Assembly (NCBI GenBank): GCA_963971535.1
Contig: OZ020589.1
Coordinates: 89,836,683-89,900,682 of the forward strand
DNA: 64,000 nt
Source: Notolepis coatsorum
Lineage: Eukaryota > Chordata > Actinopteri > Aulopiformes > Paralepididae
Direction: 5' to 3'
Part shown: one piece after another, positions 42,501 through 53,576 of the stretch
Numbering within the stretch: the stretch's first letter is position 1
Layout: each line of letters begins with the position of its first letter
Made by a program: the position numbers and the translations under genes
Notes under the pieces: model-generated
What the model was told of the DNA's origin: nothing
The model's input: only the letters and a program-made list of their open reading frames with translations
Database searches by the model: none

Positions 42501-45500
42501 TTTACGCCATCAACCTACTCGAGCAGGGGACAAAGAGAGTCACAGTCGGCGGAGTGATGAGATACGCAACTCCACTCCTGAGGCGAGAGGGAATGCCCCC
42601 CTTTCACGCAAAGAAAGACGCCACGGAGCGCTATCTACTGAACACAGAGCGGCGCCTAGCCAAAGACCCCGCTCAACAGAGTGTGTACCGAGCTGAGATT
42701 GAGAAGCTAATCACAGCGGGACACGTAACAAAGATTGACATTAAAGAGGCCGATCAGACGACCGAATCATGGTACGTGCCGCATCACAAGGTCCATCACA
42801 ATGGCAAGGATCGCATTGTGTTTAACTGCAGCTACCAGATCGGATCCCAAAATCTGAATAAAGAGCTCTTGCCCGGCCCCACACTCGGCCCCTCCCTACT
42901 AGGCGTGCTACTGCGCTTCCGCCAGGACAAGGTGGCTATAAGCGGGGATATCAAAGGGATGTTCTTGCAAGTGAGACTAGTAGAGGAGGACAAGCCTCTG
43001 CTACGGTTCCTATGGAGAGAGAAGATCGGAGATGAGAACCCATCCATCTACCAGTGGGAAGTACTCCCCTTCGGAACCACATGCAGCCCGTGCTGTGCTA
43101 CATTTGCACTACAGAAACACGTCACAGAGGACCCAGCAGCAGATGAAGAGGTCCAACACAGTGTGAAGAACAGTTTCTACGTGGACAACTGTCTACAAAG
43201 CGTCTCGACTCAAGAAGAAGCCGAGGCTCTCCTAATCAAGTTACGCGCCTCCCTAATCAAAGGAGGCTTTGATCTCAGGCAGTGGGCCAGCAGTGACCCG
43301 CACGTATTGCGCAGCCTCTCCTCCGCAGACAAGGCTGCCAGCAGCGAGACCTGGATGGCGACAATCCCAGGAGAAGCCCAAGAAATGACACTAGGATTAG
43401 TCTGGCGCTTCAAAACAGACTCGCTCCACTATAGACACAAACCCTTGGCTCCAGAGCAAGGAAGGTCGGCGGCGATACCGACCACCAGACGGAGTGTGTA
43501 CAGAACACTCGCCAGACAATATGACCCGCTGGGATGTATTCTACCTTACACCACCAGGGCAAAGATGATTGTACGAGCACTATGGGACAAGGACCAGGGC
43601 TGGGACGACCCAATACCCGCACACCTTGCCTCAACATGGAGAGAGTGGGAGACGGAACTCCGCTCACTCCCAGGTGTCAATATACGCCGCAGCTACTTCC
43701 CATCCACAGTGAGGCCAGAGACATGCGAGATTGAGCTACACGTCTTCAGCGACGCCTCCGAAGTAGCCTACGGATCGGTTGCCTATTTGCGTGCCCAAGA
43801 GATGGGAGGAGAGATACACACTGCTTTCATATTGGCCCGCTCAAGAATAGCCCCACGTAAGCAACAATCTATCCCACGTCTAGAGCTCTGCGCAGCCCTC
43901 GCAGGAGCGCATCTAGCCACGTTAATCCAACGTGAACTCACCATTCCGGTGCATAGAACAATCTTGTGGTCAGATTCCACGACAGTACTCACATGGATTA
44001 AGTCTGATTCATGCAGATACAAAGTCTTCGTGGGAGTCAGAGTCACCGAGATTCAAGAATTAACAGAAGAAGCAAGCTGGAGGTATGTGGATACCAAACA
44101 CAACCCAGCTGACGTCATCACCCGGGGAATGTCCCTGGATGACCTAACCCGTCGCAACATCTACAGTGACGGACCAGCATTCCTCCAGCTCCCGGAAGGA
44201 GATTGGCCTACGCCCACCCCGAGGGAAGCAAGTAACGAGGAGGCTGAGAACAAGAAGCCTATGTTCTGTGGACTGAGCACTGTCGCCTCCACAGACCCGA
44301 ACATAGATGACTGCATTACCCTAGAGAGTGCGCAACAAAGAACATTCCTGCGGCACCACCCAGAGATTCAGTCCACCACTGACATGTCAGCAGCTGACTA
44401 CGAAGAAGCAGAACTTCTTCTACTACAACGAGCCCAGAGAGACTCGTTCCCCGATGAGCTAGACTGTCTACAGGGAGGAAACCCCGTCCCATCAGACAGC
44501 AGACTGATTCACCTGGCACCAGAGAGTGACGCACATAATCTCATCAGAGTGGGTGGTCGCCTGCGGAGAGCCCCCGATCTACCAGATGACATTAAGCACC
44601 CGATCGTCTTGAACAGCCGACACAAGGTCACAGAGCTGATCATAAAGAAATACGACGAGGATGTGCACCACGCAGGAGCAGAGAGAGTCTTCGCGGAGAT
44701 CAGACGTCGTTATTGGATATTGCAAGGGAGAGAAGCAGTACGGCGCTTCCAGCGAACCTGTCTAGACTGCCGTAAGTGGCGCGCGCAGCCCAGCATACCA
44801 CGGATGGCTGACCTACCCCCCTGTCGCCTCCGAATCGGCGACAAGCCATTCCACTCCACAGGCATGGACTGTTTTGGCCCGTTGTATATAAAGAGAGGAA
44901 GAGGCACCGAGAAGCGGTGGGGTATTGTATTCAAATGCATGACCACCAGAGCGATACATATCGAGCTCCTTCCGACCATGAGCACAGACTCATTCCTTAT
45001 GGCCTTCCGGAGATTCATATCACGGAAAGGACAACCGTCTACATTGTTGTCTGATCACGGGACCAACTTCAAAGGCGGAGAAAGAGAGCTGAGAGAGAGC
45101 TTCCAAGCTATGGGCCCAGAACTCAAGACCCACCTCGCTCCAGCCCAGATTGACTTCCAGTTTAATCCCCCGAACGCACCCCACTTCGGTGGAACCTGGG
45201 AACGAGAAGTACGTTCTATAAAGACAGCCCTGTATGCCGTACTCGGAGCCCAGACTGTGGCAGAGGAAGTCCTAATGACAGTCCTCACGGAGATCGAGGG
45301 AGTATTGAACTCAAAGCCCCTCGGTTACGTCTCCAGTGATGTAGCAGATGTCGACCCAGTCACCCCCAACACACTCCTAATGGGGCGGCTGGACCCCGCG
45401 CTACCCCAGACAATGTACAGGCCCGAAGAAGCGAACGGCCGAAGAATGTGGAGGTACAGCCAAGTACTAGCTGACAAGTTTTGGAGCAGCTTCCTACTTC

Positions 45501-45775
45501 ACTACCTACCGTCTCTACAGACCCGCCAGAAGTGGGTAAAAGAGAGAGACAATTTGACAGAAGGAACAGTCGTCATGATAATTGACCAGTCACTACCCAG
45601 AGCTATGTGGCCGGCTGGCCGCGTAAGCAAAGTGATCACCGGTGCCGATGGCAAGGTCCGAGCAGCTGAAGTACTCGTCCAAGGGCGCACCTACACACGG
45701 CCCGTGGCGAGGCTCATAGAACTGCCCCGACTCCCAGATACTATCGATGATGACCATGACCCTATGACTTTGTGA
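39587..45775 (+). CDS. BEL/Pao gag-pol polyprotein
   Basis: A single 2062-codon frame with no stop. N-terminal ~340 residues are charged and coiled-coil-rich (repeats of ERxxLQAQ), then a gag-like domain. CCHC-type zinc knuckles start at C662 (CPYCEKEHWLSQC) with CYRC and CSRC motifs following. Aspartic protease: VLDDGSEKTLL, D780-S783. Reverse transcriptase: D1121 in GDIKGMFLQV and YVDN at 1198-1201, where canonical enzymes have YxDD. RNase H: D1389 in VFSDASEVAYGS. Integrase: zinc pair H1694/H1695 and C1725/C1728, catalytic D1761, D1823, E1872. This order (PR-RT-RH-IN) fits BEL/Pao. The start at 39587 lies 24 bases past the primer site; a later Met (codon 9 or 10) is possible. No envelope gene follows. 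Confidence 0.95.
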   Translation: MLLISKWPMMNTPRNDPPNLERPRRRRQTPQYLEAYTVSQLPSLQQTVNVVKVESKIMSDLNDQVSPTTEALVGPNVTDQAHGGDQEGIDMPLPPATTQEVVPDKPREEDNPTERELCTEEEEESAEELELQDSPTSTPRSGSRRSGSPPLPPSPSEAERTLQQAFLVSLTASTERDRLQAQTLSERERLQAQATSEREHLQAQQRSEEQRTSLEMRRFQMEENMARDRADTQRTAAGAQRDAERDRLQAQLIEQLIKRTTPSPSARGSRNSSRQQSRAASPQRASDPELDQQTESRPPADPLPIPVQARPSYKEGAAYTAEKLNKRLQDLEDLIEEEEGEEENQARRQHSTPPDQEVPYSPGYTPAALRYRPPTLFTGEHDARPATRNSTWTSGPWYPASTSPQRGARGDSPRRSLPQRSPMYQPSTASYNATPSFPDFAYESRAQYTELRMCLETMMVDVAGERHKYAILLKHLKVPRAHNIALAYATSSTPYTAALAALDQRYGRIWDYVIQEIRHIDRLPPATDNRSLDDLSIKVQSLVGMLGAQREKGRHELYANSNVERILEKLPPARQERFRRQRDYRDPDGPEPSLLDLADFLAREVSSLRLDTFGRSTPSSREGPRRISDGRRSVTVMHQSESVPSSKSHSTPSRKEKWKIACPYCEKEHWLSQCDSFTKMNAEEVSQWIKSNRRCYRCARPHMAAECRLKKRCSRCDGAHLDILHDSNGRRPIPAPRSGTKASVMYIDPASSNGAQVLLKVVRVTLSYQDKVMDTYAVLDDGSEKTLLLASAATQLGLRGSKNEMTIRTIRRDLKTIKGENVSFTIAANGQPERRYKITNAFTSQEIGLSQYTYPVTKLMDKYVHLRQLPIPLIDGATPTLLIGSDHAELIVPIDRVHTGPRGCPAAVETRLGWTLQGPLAKSLNRTAATSCFHSRTTEEDTTLLQHVERLWTLETMPFKNEKKDIRSKEDIYAINLLEQGTKRVTVGGVMRYATPLLRREGMPPFHAKKDATERYLLNTERRLAKDPAQQSVYRAEIEKLITAGHVTKIDIKEADQTTESWYVPHHKVHHNGKDRIVFNCSYQIGSQNLNKELLPGPTLGPSLLGVLLRFRQDKVAISGDIKGMFLQVRLVEEDKPLLRFLWREKIGDENPSIYQWEVLPFGTTCSPCCATFALQKHVTEDPAADEEVQHSVKNSFYVDNCLQSVSTQEEAEALLIKLRASLIKGGFDLRQWASSDPHVLRSLSSADKAASSETWMATIPGEAQEMTLGLVWRFKTDSLHYRHKPLAPEQGRSAAIPTTRRSVYRTLARQYDPLGCILPYTTRAKMIVRALWDKDQGWDDPIPAHLASTWREWETELRSLPGVNIRRSYFPSTVRPETCEIELHVFSDASEVAYGSVAYLRAQEMGGEIHTAFILARSRIAPRKQQSIPRLELCAALAGAHLATLIQRELTIPVHRTILWSDSTTVLTWIKSDSCRYKVFVGVRVTEIQELTEEASWRYVDTKHNPADVITRGMSLDDLTRRNIYSDGPAFLQLPEGDWPTPTPREASNEEAENKKPMFCGLSTVASTDPNIDDCITLESAQQRTFLRHHPEIQSTTDMSAADYEEAELLLLQRAQRDSFPDELDCLQGGNPVPSDSRLIHLAPESDAHNLIRVGGRLRRAPDLPDDIKHPIVLNSRHKVTELIIKKYDEDVHHAGAERVFAEIRRRYWILQGREAVRRFQRTCLDCRKWRAQPSIPRMADLPPCRLRIGDKPFHSTGMDCFGPLYIKRGRGTEKRWGIVFKCMTTRAIHIELLPTMSTDSFLMAFRRFISRKGQPSTLLSDHGTNFKGGERELRESFQAMGPELKTHLAPAQIDFQFNPPNAPHFGGTWEREVRSIKTALYAVLGAQTVAEEVLMTVLTEIEGVLNSKPLGYVSSDVADVDPVTPNTLLMGRLDPALPQTMYRPEEANGRRMWRYSQVLADKFWSSFLLHYLPSLQTRQKWVKERDNLTEGTVVMIIDQSLPRAMWPAGRVSKVITGADGKVRAAEVLVQGRTYTRPVARLIELPRLPDTIDDDHDPMTL

Positions 45776-45852
45776 GTTGACTGACCCTTACAGCGGACCT
45801 TGAGTGGAAGACAGTGCGGTTAATCTGTCTCTGCTTAGCTAATTAGGTGGGA

Positions 45853-45868
45853 CTAATTAGGGGGCGGC
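45853..45868 (+). other. Candidate polypurine tract
   Basis: TAATTAGGGGGCGGC, G-rich, lies directly before the 3' LTR at 45869, the expected place for plus-strand priming. Confidence 0.55.
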
Positions 45869-47273
45869 TGTTGTGAAGGATCAGATTAAACCGAATATGT
45901 ATATTTATTTATATATATATATTTAATTGTATTTGTATATCGTTTGATATCCCCTGTATATTCCTTGCACAATATGCATTGAATATCCCCGTTTCTACTA
46001 AACAGCCCATAATAGTTTCATTCTACCATTGGACGAGAACCTGGCGCCAGGTTGCCATACCCCTAGGTCCAAGTTCAATCGTGCCGCCTAACATGTCGAG
46101 GCAACCCCCGGTTCCGCGCAGTAATATGCCGGGCGAAATACGAATGGTACTATTTGTTCATAGCGCATATATATATGGCGCTCGTAAAGTAGAACTTTCT
46201 TTTAGTCCAGTTCTTTACCCTCCAACAGAGTGACAGACGCAAAAGCCTCCCCACGACGCACGTGCGGTGTAGTAGGGCCTACTTGGCCCAGAATAGGCAT
46301 TGAGATATCGTGTAGATTAATAGTTGAATGGTCATAGTTTGGCACCATACCGTCGAGTTGGACGTATTCTATTAAGCTAATAATAGTCTATTTATGTATG
46401 GTGCATCGTTCGGTTAGAGTCCTACAGTTATCAGCACCCCCATCGTTCCTGACGTTATCTGGACGCTTATCCAGGCTGGTCAGACCCCTAGTGGTGATTG
46501 CATCCGAGGAGCTCCGGGTCAAGAGCGACTGGACTTGTATATTGGATTACTCTACCCAGACGACGGCGAGCCTTCCACGGCTCTTGGATTATGCTTTGTG
46601 TGCTTTGATTATTCCATGGATAAAGGCCAACACTGCCGAGTGTTGGAATTACACCCCGGAGAGGACTCCAGGTGAGGCGGCGCTCTACACGTGAGGTCGC
46701 ACCACGTCTCTCCGTTGTGGACCGGCAGATACCGTTCCACAGAGGGTCCAGCTGTATTCGTCTGCGGCCCGAGGTTCTGTGGGCACTGTGTCCAAGACTT
46801 TGGATTCTCCCAAAACACCGTCGGCCAGATGGGATACCGCCAGCGGCTTCTCTAACCCCCCCCCCCTCCTACTGTCTTACAACCAGCGGGACCCCCCCCC
46901 CCCCTTAGTGTATCCAGCTATAATCATTTAAGTACCATCGCTATCGTTTCCTAAATATTCCAGGTTGTATACTTACTCCCTGCGCAACCAGAGATTGGAC
47001 ATTCAATGTTGATTTACCTACGAATACTCATTTGCCATAAAAGTGCATATTCAATATTTCAAATCATAAATGTAATTAAGTGAATGTTGTATACACCTTT
47101 TGCTGTATTAAATATTCGATTTGGTACATTTGTGTTGGTTCGTTTCATCAGGTGGGAAAGTGTTCATCATACTTATATCTTGTACTGGGTGGCCAGAAGT
47201 TAAAGTACATGAGGTAGTGGTATTAAATATCATATCTAACAATACAGTCAGGGAATTGTACCCCTCAGTTACA
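45869..47273 (+). repeat. BEL/Pao 3' LTR (1405 bp)
   Basis: Matches the 5' LTR except for substitutions at the counterparts of ACCACTAGG, CAGCCCGAGG and CCAAGACACC, and C tracts one longer and two shorter. Confidence 0.95.
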
Positions 47274-49720
47274 GTAGTGGCGTATGCCCCTAATGTTTAT
47301 GACGCTAACTTCTATGCTTCACTTACTAGAGCGATGCTAGATCTCCCTGAGTATTCATTTATAATTGGTGCGGATTTTAATGCCAGCTGGGATCCCTTGA
47401 TTGATAAATCTAGTCTCACCACAACCTATGACCAGAAACAGTCCTCTACGAGTCTACGGCACTACAGGCCTGGTCCAAGGAGTAACTGATTTGTGGTGAT
47501 CGCTCAATCCAACGGCGCGAGATTTCTCCTTTCTCTCAGCAAGACACGGGACATTTTCTAGAATAGATTATGTTTTTGCATCCCCTAGACTATTTGATAG
47601 CTTTAACGTTGAAATGGGGCCCATTTTAAGGGTTTTATCAGGAGTAACACTACTATCTTTGCCTCCAACCTCCGCAAGAAATATCTCTCCAAATTGGTAG
47701 AACTGGAAGGGCATTACTCTTCGTTGTTCTCCTCTTTACAACGCAACTACTCGAGTCGACTGGAGTTTCAAATTAAAATGTTGAAAAAGGAGATTAACTC
47801 TTTTAAGACAACAATCTGAATTTCAAATACACAGAACAAGACAACATTATTACTTTCATGGCTCTAAACCTAGTCACCTACTAGCTATGAAGATACGGCC
47901 CAGTGAACAATTTGCGGATATACCTGCCATTAAGGACCAACAGGGGATGGTTACCACCGATCCCAAAAAAATCAACGAGACCTTTCGTACGTTTTATTCT
48001 AACCTGTATGAGTCAGAAGTGATCTTCGATCATAATAAACTGGAGGAATTCCTTGATCAAATTAACTTACCACAACTCTCAGAGGAAGACGCTAAACGGT
48101 TAGATGCACCTATTACACTAGAAGAACTTAGGGAGGCTATTTCTGACATGCAAAGTGGTAAGGTCCCTGGCTGGAACGGCATTCCACCCGAACTGTACCT
48201 CTCATGCTGGGATATAATTGGACCCCTATTACTTGATATGATCAGTCAAAGAGGGAAACTTTTCCAGGGATGTCAATATGGCACTCATATCTATCTATCA
48301 TAAGAGGCCGCCTGATCACGGATAATATTAGACGGTTACTGCATGTGATAGATGCCAGCAAGGATGCCGCGCCTCCTACGGCTGTGTTATCCTTAGACGC
48401 GATGAAAGCCTTTGACAGATTGGAATGGTCTTATTTATGGCAGTACTACCTCATCTTCTCAAAGTAATAGATTTTTGATTTTGGTAATCTATCAGGATTT
48501 AAGATAAACTGGCCAAAATCGGCCTTCCTTCCACTCAATGTGACTGCGAAGGCTACCTTCCTCCCAGCGAATATACCCATGGTAGAACACTTTAAATGTC
48601 TTGGAGTTGAAATATTCCCCACTATTAGCCAAACGGTGAAGTATAATTATTCCGGATTGCGAGACAAGATCACAAATGACTTCGGCAGGTGGTCAAAATT
48701 TAAAAACTCATTACAAGCCAGAGCGTCAATAGTTAAGATGAATGTTTTGCCCAGAATTAACTTCATCGGTTCGATTTTGCCGTTACCCCCCCTGCTGGTT
48801 ACTGGCAAAAACTACACTCCGCTGCATATACATTTATTTGGAACAACAACGTCCATGATTAAAAAGATCCACTGCACAGAGAAATAAAACCGACGGGGGT
48901 TTAGCCTTTCCAGACTTCAATTATTACTTTAAAGCGTTCTCTTTAAGACCACTGATCACCTGGTTTGATTCGCAAGCAGCGGTATCCTGGAGACCATTAG
49001 AGGAGAATATAGTGGCACCACATAGACTGCAGGATATAGTTTACACCAACTTAGCAATTAAGCAATGCAATTTAAGATTTGGCCCTCTTATTACACATGT
49101 GATCCAGATATGGCGTGACACACAGAAAAAGTGTACTAACCAACATAAATGGCACAGGCATTCTCCCCTATTTAATAACAATTTACTCCTTATTGCACAA
49201 CAACCTATCAGATACCCTGGATGGGAAAAGAAAGGCATACATACATTGGGGGATGTCTTCGATGACCATGGTTTCCGCAGTTATCGAGATATATTCAACT
49301 AATTTAACCTTACCAGTTCCACTTATCTCTTCTATCTACAAATAAGAGCAGCTTTGAAGGCTCACAGAGTCCCATTAGATGTTCCACTTGAGCACCACAG
49401 ATTTCACAAATTATTTTATGACAAGGAGACGTCGAGAGGTTTTGTCTCTGACTTTTATCGCCACTTACTTACGTCCTCATATAAGGTCCTTCCCCTAGAC
49501 TTGGTTTGGAGGAAGGATATCCGAAACCTGGAAGCAGATTTTGATTGGGATGTAGTCTGGGAAAATGTTCGGCTTTCATCACGCAACCCAGATCACCAAC
49601 AGATTAATCTTAACTTTGTTCATAGGACTTACCTGACCCCTAGACGATTGTACTTAATGGGTCTCAGACCGGACTCTCTATGCTCCTTGTGTTCAAGCGA
49701 TGCTATTGGTACATATATGT
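47274..49720 (+). pseudogene. L1 ORF2 middle part, heavily broken
   Basis: Continues the endonuclease (VAYAPNVYDANFYASLTRAM, IIGADFNASWDP). Then come reverse transcriptase pieces in several frames: EELREAISDMQSGKVPGWNG, RGRLITDNIRRLLHVIDASK and SLDAMKAFDRLEWSYLW. The text then jumps to GFKINWPKSAFLPLN, so the block containing the catalytic FADD is deleted near 48466-48480. Thumb and C-terminal parts follow (FKCLGVEIFPTI; DLVWRKDIRNLEADFDWDVV; NPDHQQINLNFVHRTYLTPR; LCSLCSSDAIGTYM), cut at about 49720. No function possible. Confidence 0.85.
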
Positions 49721-50101
49721 GCCCCGACGCAACCAAACCCGATTTGATTCGGGCAGAGAGAGGTGTCAGGAAATGAAAACATTTCTTGCTCTTCAGAAAA
49801 TCGAAAAAATCGAAACCTTGTTTTTTTTTTACATCTTTGAAATGTCATTAATGTGTTCCCTTATTTGCCCTTATTTGCAAACTTAAATACAACTTGTAAA
49901 TGAGGTAATTATTGTTATATAGTTCGACAAGTATTGTCTCTCATACTGTGGAAAAACTACAGGCGAGGGCATTTACGGTGTCGGTCTGTCCGCGTATGCT
50001 TAACAGGTACTTAAGAGGTGTTGAAACACACACGGCCAAACGCTCTCCTTTCTTAGCAGGGAGAAGCACAATGTTTATACACTTTATCTTAATGTTATAA
50101 G

Positions 50102-50822
50102 TAGAGCTGGGCCGTTAACGGCGTTAACGTGCTGCGTTAACGCTATACTAGTATTGCGCGATAATAGAATTAACGCATTAATCTAAAAAAAAAAAAAAAT
50201 AAAAAAAAATTTAACATTTTTTTTTTTTACCTTTATTTACCCAGGGTAGGTTCGCTGAGCACAGATGCTCTTTTTCAGGAACGCCCTGCTTCACATTCAC
50301 ACGGTTCCATTCACACCTGGGAGCTGCCCAGTACAACCACAGTTGACACCATTGGCCACTGAGCAACTCCACTGGAGCAGTTGATTCAAGCCATGTCACA
50401 TAGTTCAAGTTTGAAATGATTCTTTCTGTTTTGCTCCTGAGAGTGTGCTAGATACTGTACTGTACTGGTAATATTATTTATTTGTGTTAACTTCTGAATA
50501 AAACAACTTATTAAACACAAGTACATCTTATTGAACATTATTTTGATATTTCATTACCAATTATCATAGCAAAACAGCTTTTTCAAACAGTCTGTAATGC
50601 ATTTTGGAAACGGGAGATGGGCTCATGGTGTAATGGGCCACCTGGCCTGAGAAACATAAGGAGGAAAGAAAAAGTAAGGACTTACTTCTGGTCATTATTT
50701 GGGTAGAACACACATATTTTGAATGCCTTTTTAAGCCATTTTAATCTAGATTAATCTAGATTAAATCCAGGATTGCAGATAGATTAATCTAGATTAAAAA
50801 AATTAATCTATGCCCACCTCTA
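50102..50822. mobile_element. hAT element, TSD GTTATAAG
   Basis: Left end TAGAGCTGGGCCGTTAACGG and right end (read backwards) TAGAGGTGGGCATAGATTAA. Perfect 8-base duplication GTTATAAG (50094-50101, 50823-50830). AATCTAGATTAATC repeats lie near the right end. 721 bases, no transposase. Confidence 0.9.
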
Positions 50823-51222
50823 GTTATAAGTTATAGCAACGTAACTTGTGACAAACGCAGTGTCCATATAAAAAAGATAAAAAAATAAAAATAAAAAAAC
50901 GTCATCAAAAAACGCGAGTCCGCGTGGGTGTATTGTCATTAAATTAAACAACATTAAAACACATTTAGAATGTCACGAATTTGATGAACGAACGAATTTC
51001 GTTCGAGTGAATTTATTGCAACCTAATGGCATAAGAAGTAAATTCATTCAATAGGGAAACTCAAAGAAAATAACAAACAACTTATTATCATTATCATTAT
51101 AGGACGCAGCAACAACATTATTGTTGTTGCTGAAGACGAACTCGCGCTGGAAATTCAGCACGGATTTGATGACGCTGAATCTGAACATTGAACATTGACT
51201 TTAAGTTACACTGCCATCTTAA

Positions 51223-52151
51223 CTCTTTCAGTGCCACTCACGAGATTTCTCGTGTTTTTTTATAGGTGGTTGCTAGCCACTCACGAGATTTCTCGGATTT
51301 TTTTTTTTTTTGCGATCTGAAAAATTATTGCATCACCCGAGCCTACCCGAGTATAGCCGAGGGGCGCCGACGATCACTGTGGAAAAAAGCGCCCCCTGTC
51401 GTCTCCCAGATGACATAAGTGATTTTGGAATGGACTCAATGAAAATGAATGGGGAAAAAAATCCGGTACTCCACATTTTCCAGTTCACTGATCCAGCCGG
51501 GGTTACCAGAGTTCATTCTGGAGCCTCAGATCCCCGCGGATCATAGAGATCTACTGTGTCGCGTTGGATCCATACACGTATCGATTTTTTCGAATGGTGA
51601 TCAGGAATTGGAATATACCAGTTGGATACCATCTGATGTCAGGTAAGGACTCTATGTTATCAGTGGTAGGATAATCGGAGTAAGTTTGATGAAGTTATAA
51701 GCTGTTTTGTGAAATGTCTTCTTTCGGTTTCACTGTAAAACTCCGTGAGGTAATCAACGGAGCGATTATCAGTGCGCGGCCGTAATGTGCGTGCGTGCAC
51801 GTATAATATTGATCATCTAGCGTTTATTTGAAAACGATTCATAAAAAGGCCGACGAATATCAACGTTGTGGAATATTCCACTAAAAGACGATTTTCATAG
51901 AATGCTCCAGAATGAGCTGTTTTTTATATCAAAACGGGGGCTTTTCTAACTGCTCTGAAATGGAAACAACGCGATAAAAAAACAATCTGTCTTCACAGCA
52001 CTGACTGGAAAATAGTCTTTGATAATGCGATGGGCAGATTAGACACATAGCCATAATTTAAAACATAGATTAGGCGATATTAACGTTAACATTGGCGCCG
52101 ATGGTGGCATTCAAGCGGTAAAACGGAAAACCAGGCGTGGCATTGAAAGAG
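51223..52151. mobile_element. TTAA-flanked (piggyBac-type) element, second copy
   Basis: TTAA at 51219-51222 and 52152-52155. Ends CTCTTTCAGTGCCAC and, mirrored, GTGGCATTGAAAGAG. CACGAGATTTCTCG occurs twice near the left end. Shares GCGTTTATTTGAAAACGATT with 7208-8375, but lacks the SINE present there. No transposase. Confidence 0.85.
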
Positions 52152-52195
52152 TTAACGTTAGCAAGCTAAGCATAGATCTGTCCCGAGCCTACTGA

Positions 52196-52342
52196 CAAAC
52201 GTTCCAATGCTGTCTTCGGGATGATTTTAATCCAAACATAGGGACGCGCATTTCCTGAGCCGCAACGTATTTCATTGATACTCTGGCAAGAGCTTACTCA
52301 CAAACGTTCCAATGCTGTCTTCGGGATGATTTTAATCCAAAC
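52196..52342. repeat. ~42-bp direct duplication
   Basis: CAAACGTTCCAATGCTGTCT plus CGGGATGATTTTAATCC occurs at 52196 and 52301. Confidence 0.85.
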
Positions 52343-52561
52343 GTCCATTCAGAAACTTTGTATTATGAAATAATAATCAAGACAACAACACAACTTGCCC
52401 TCAGGGACAATAATATTTCATCTATTTCCATCTATAATATCAGTGATTATGACCAGACGGAACACTCACACAGGAAAGGGTTAATTTAGATACAGTATGT
52501 ATGTATATTTACAGATAATTGAAGGTACCTCAAAACATGAAACCAAGCCATGTCACACATC

Positions 52562-52562
<1 letters not shown>

Positions 52563-52594
<32 letters not shown>
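52563..52594. repeat. (GT)n microsatellite
   Basis: About 15 GT units. Confidence 0.9.
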
Positions 52595-52596
<2 letters not shown>

Positions 52597-52698
52597 CATG
52601 TACTAGTCTGCATGAAATGTGCATCTCTATGGCATCAGACTCTACAAGTCAGGTTTTCATTGCCATCAATTATTTTTAGTTCCTTTTCCCCACAAGCA

Positions 52699-53058
52699 TT
52701 TCACTACCACACTACATACGGTTAACACTTTCACTACCACAATACATAAGGTTAACATTTCACTACCACACTACAGAAGGCTAACCCTTTCACTACCACA
52801 CTACAGAAAGTTAACCTTTTACTACCACACTACAGAAGGTTAACCTTTCACTACCACACTACAGAAGGTTAACTCTTTCACTACCACACTACAGAATGTT
52901 AACCTTTTCACTACCACACTACAGAAGGTTAACCTTTCACTACCACACTACAGAAGGTTAACCTTTCACTACCACATTACAGAAGGTTAACCTTTCACTA
53001 CCACACTACAGAAGGTTAACCTTTCACTACCACACTACAGAAGGTTAACTCTTTCACT
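52699..53058. repeat. ~29-bp minisatellite, about 12 copies
   Basis: Units of CACTACCACACTACAGAAGG plus TTAACCTTT, 28-31 bases each. Confidence 0.9.
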
Positions 53059-53576
53059 TGATTCGTCTTGTTTATATCAGGGTCCCCCATTTTCCTTATA
53101 ATACATTTACATTTAGTCATTTAGCTTTTAGACTTACAAGGTCTGTACGACAAGTCACACTATGAAACAAAACACAGTTATTTTGATGTAGCCTTTCCTT
53201 CCTGGTTCAGCCAATACCTTGACCCCCAACATTACATGGCTTATGTGAGGCTTCTAACAAATTGACATAACAAAAGAGCTTGATGCAAGGTGTTAATGTC
53301 CCCATAGAGAGAGGGGGGCCATGGAATACAATGCATTCTGGGTAGGGTTGTAGTTGTTTAACTCACCGGTGTGAAACTCTCCACAAAGTTCGAAGGCCAT
53401 TCATCTCTGAATGCGTTTTCTGATATCACCATGATTCATAGGAAGTAGCTTGAAAAGTATCCCACCAAAATGTTCAAGTGATGGCTTATTTTGAAGGTAT
53501 GAATCTGTACTTTCACAATATGTAAAAAAATTAAATTTGACGTTGCCTCAACAAGTCCCTCCTATCCACGGCTAGG
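53059..53576. other. LINE tail fragments, no gene
   Basis: 53062-53098 matches the minus-strand LINE tail with GGGTCCCCCATTTTC seen at 29345. 53102-53130 (CATTTACATTTAGTCATTTA) is a reversed L2-type tail. The rest shows no recognisable feature. Confidence 0.5.

Larger units (their letters stand above)
38137..47273 (+). mobile_element. BEL/Pao LTR retrotransposon, nearly intact, TSD GTAGT
   Basis: A 5' LTR (38137-39542), primer site, 2062-codon gag-pol, polypurine tract and 3' LTR (45869-47273) are all present. GTAGT is duplicated at 38132-38136 and 47274-47278. By eye the LTRs differ at three bases plus lengths of two C tracts, so the insertion is young. The target was L1 ORF2, and joining the flanks restores its reading. 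Confidence 0.97.
49721..53576. mobile_element. Composite 3.9-kb insert in L1
   Basis: L1 coding text stops after GTYM (49720) and resumes at 53577 with the expected MYWECPPVKTFWE. The insert begins TGCCCCGACGCAACC and ends ACGGCTAGGCAC. ATATG lies outside both ends but the region is itself ATATG-rich, so the duplication is uncertain. No matching inverted ends or proteins are visible. It contains a hAT (50102-50822), a TTAA element (51223-52151), repeats and minisatellites. The primary inserting element is not identified. Confidence 0.6.
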
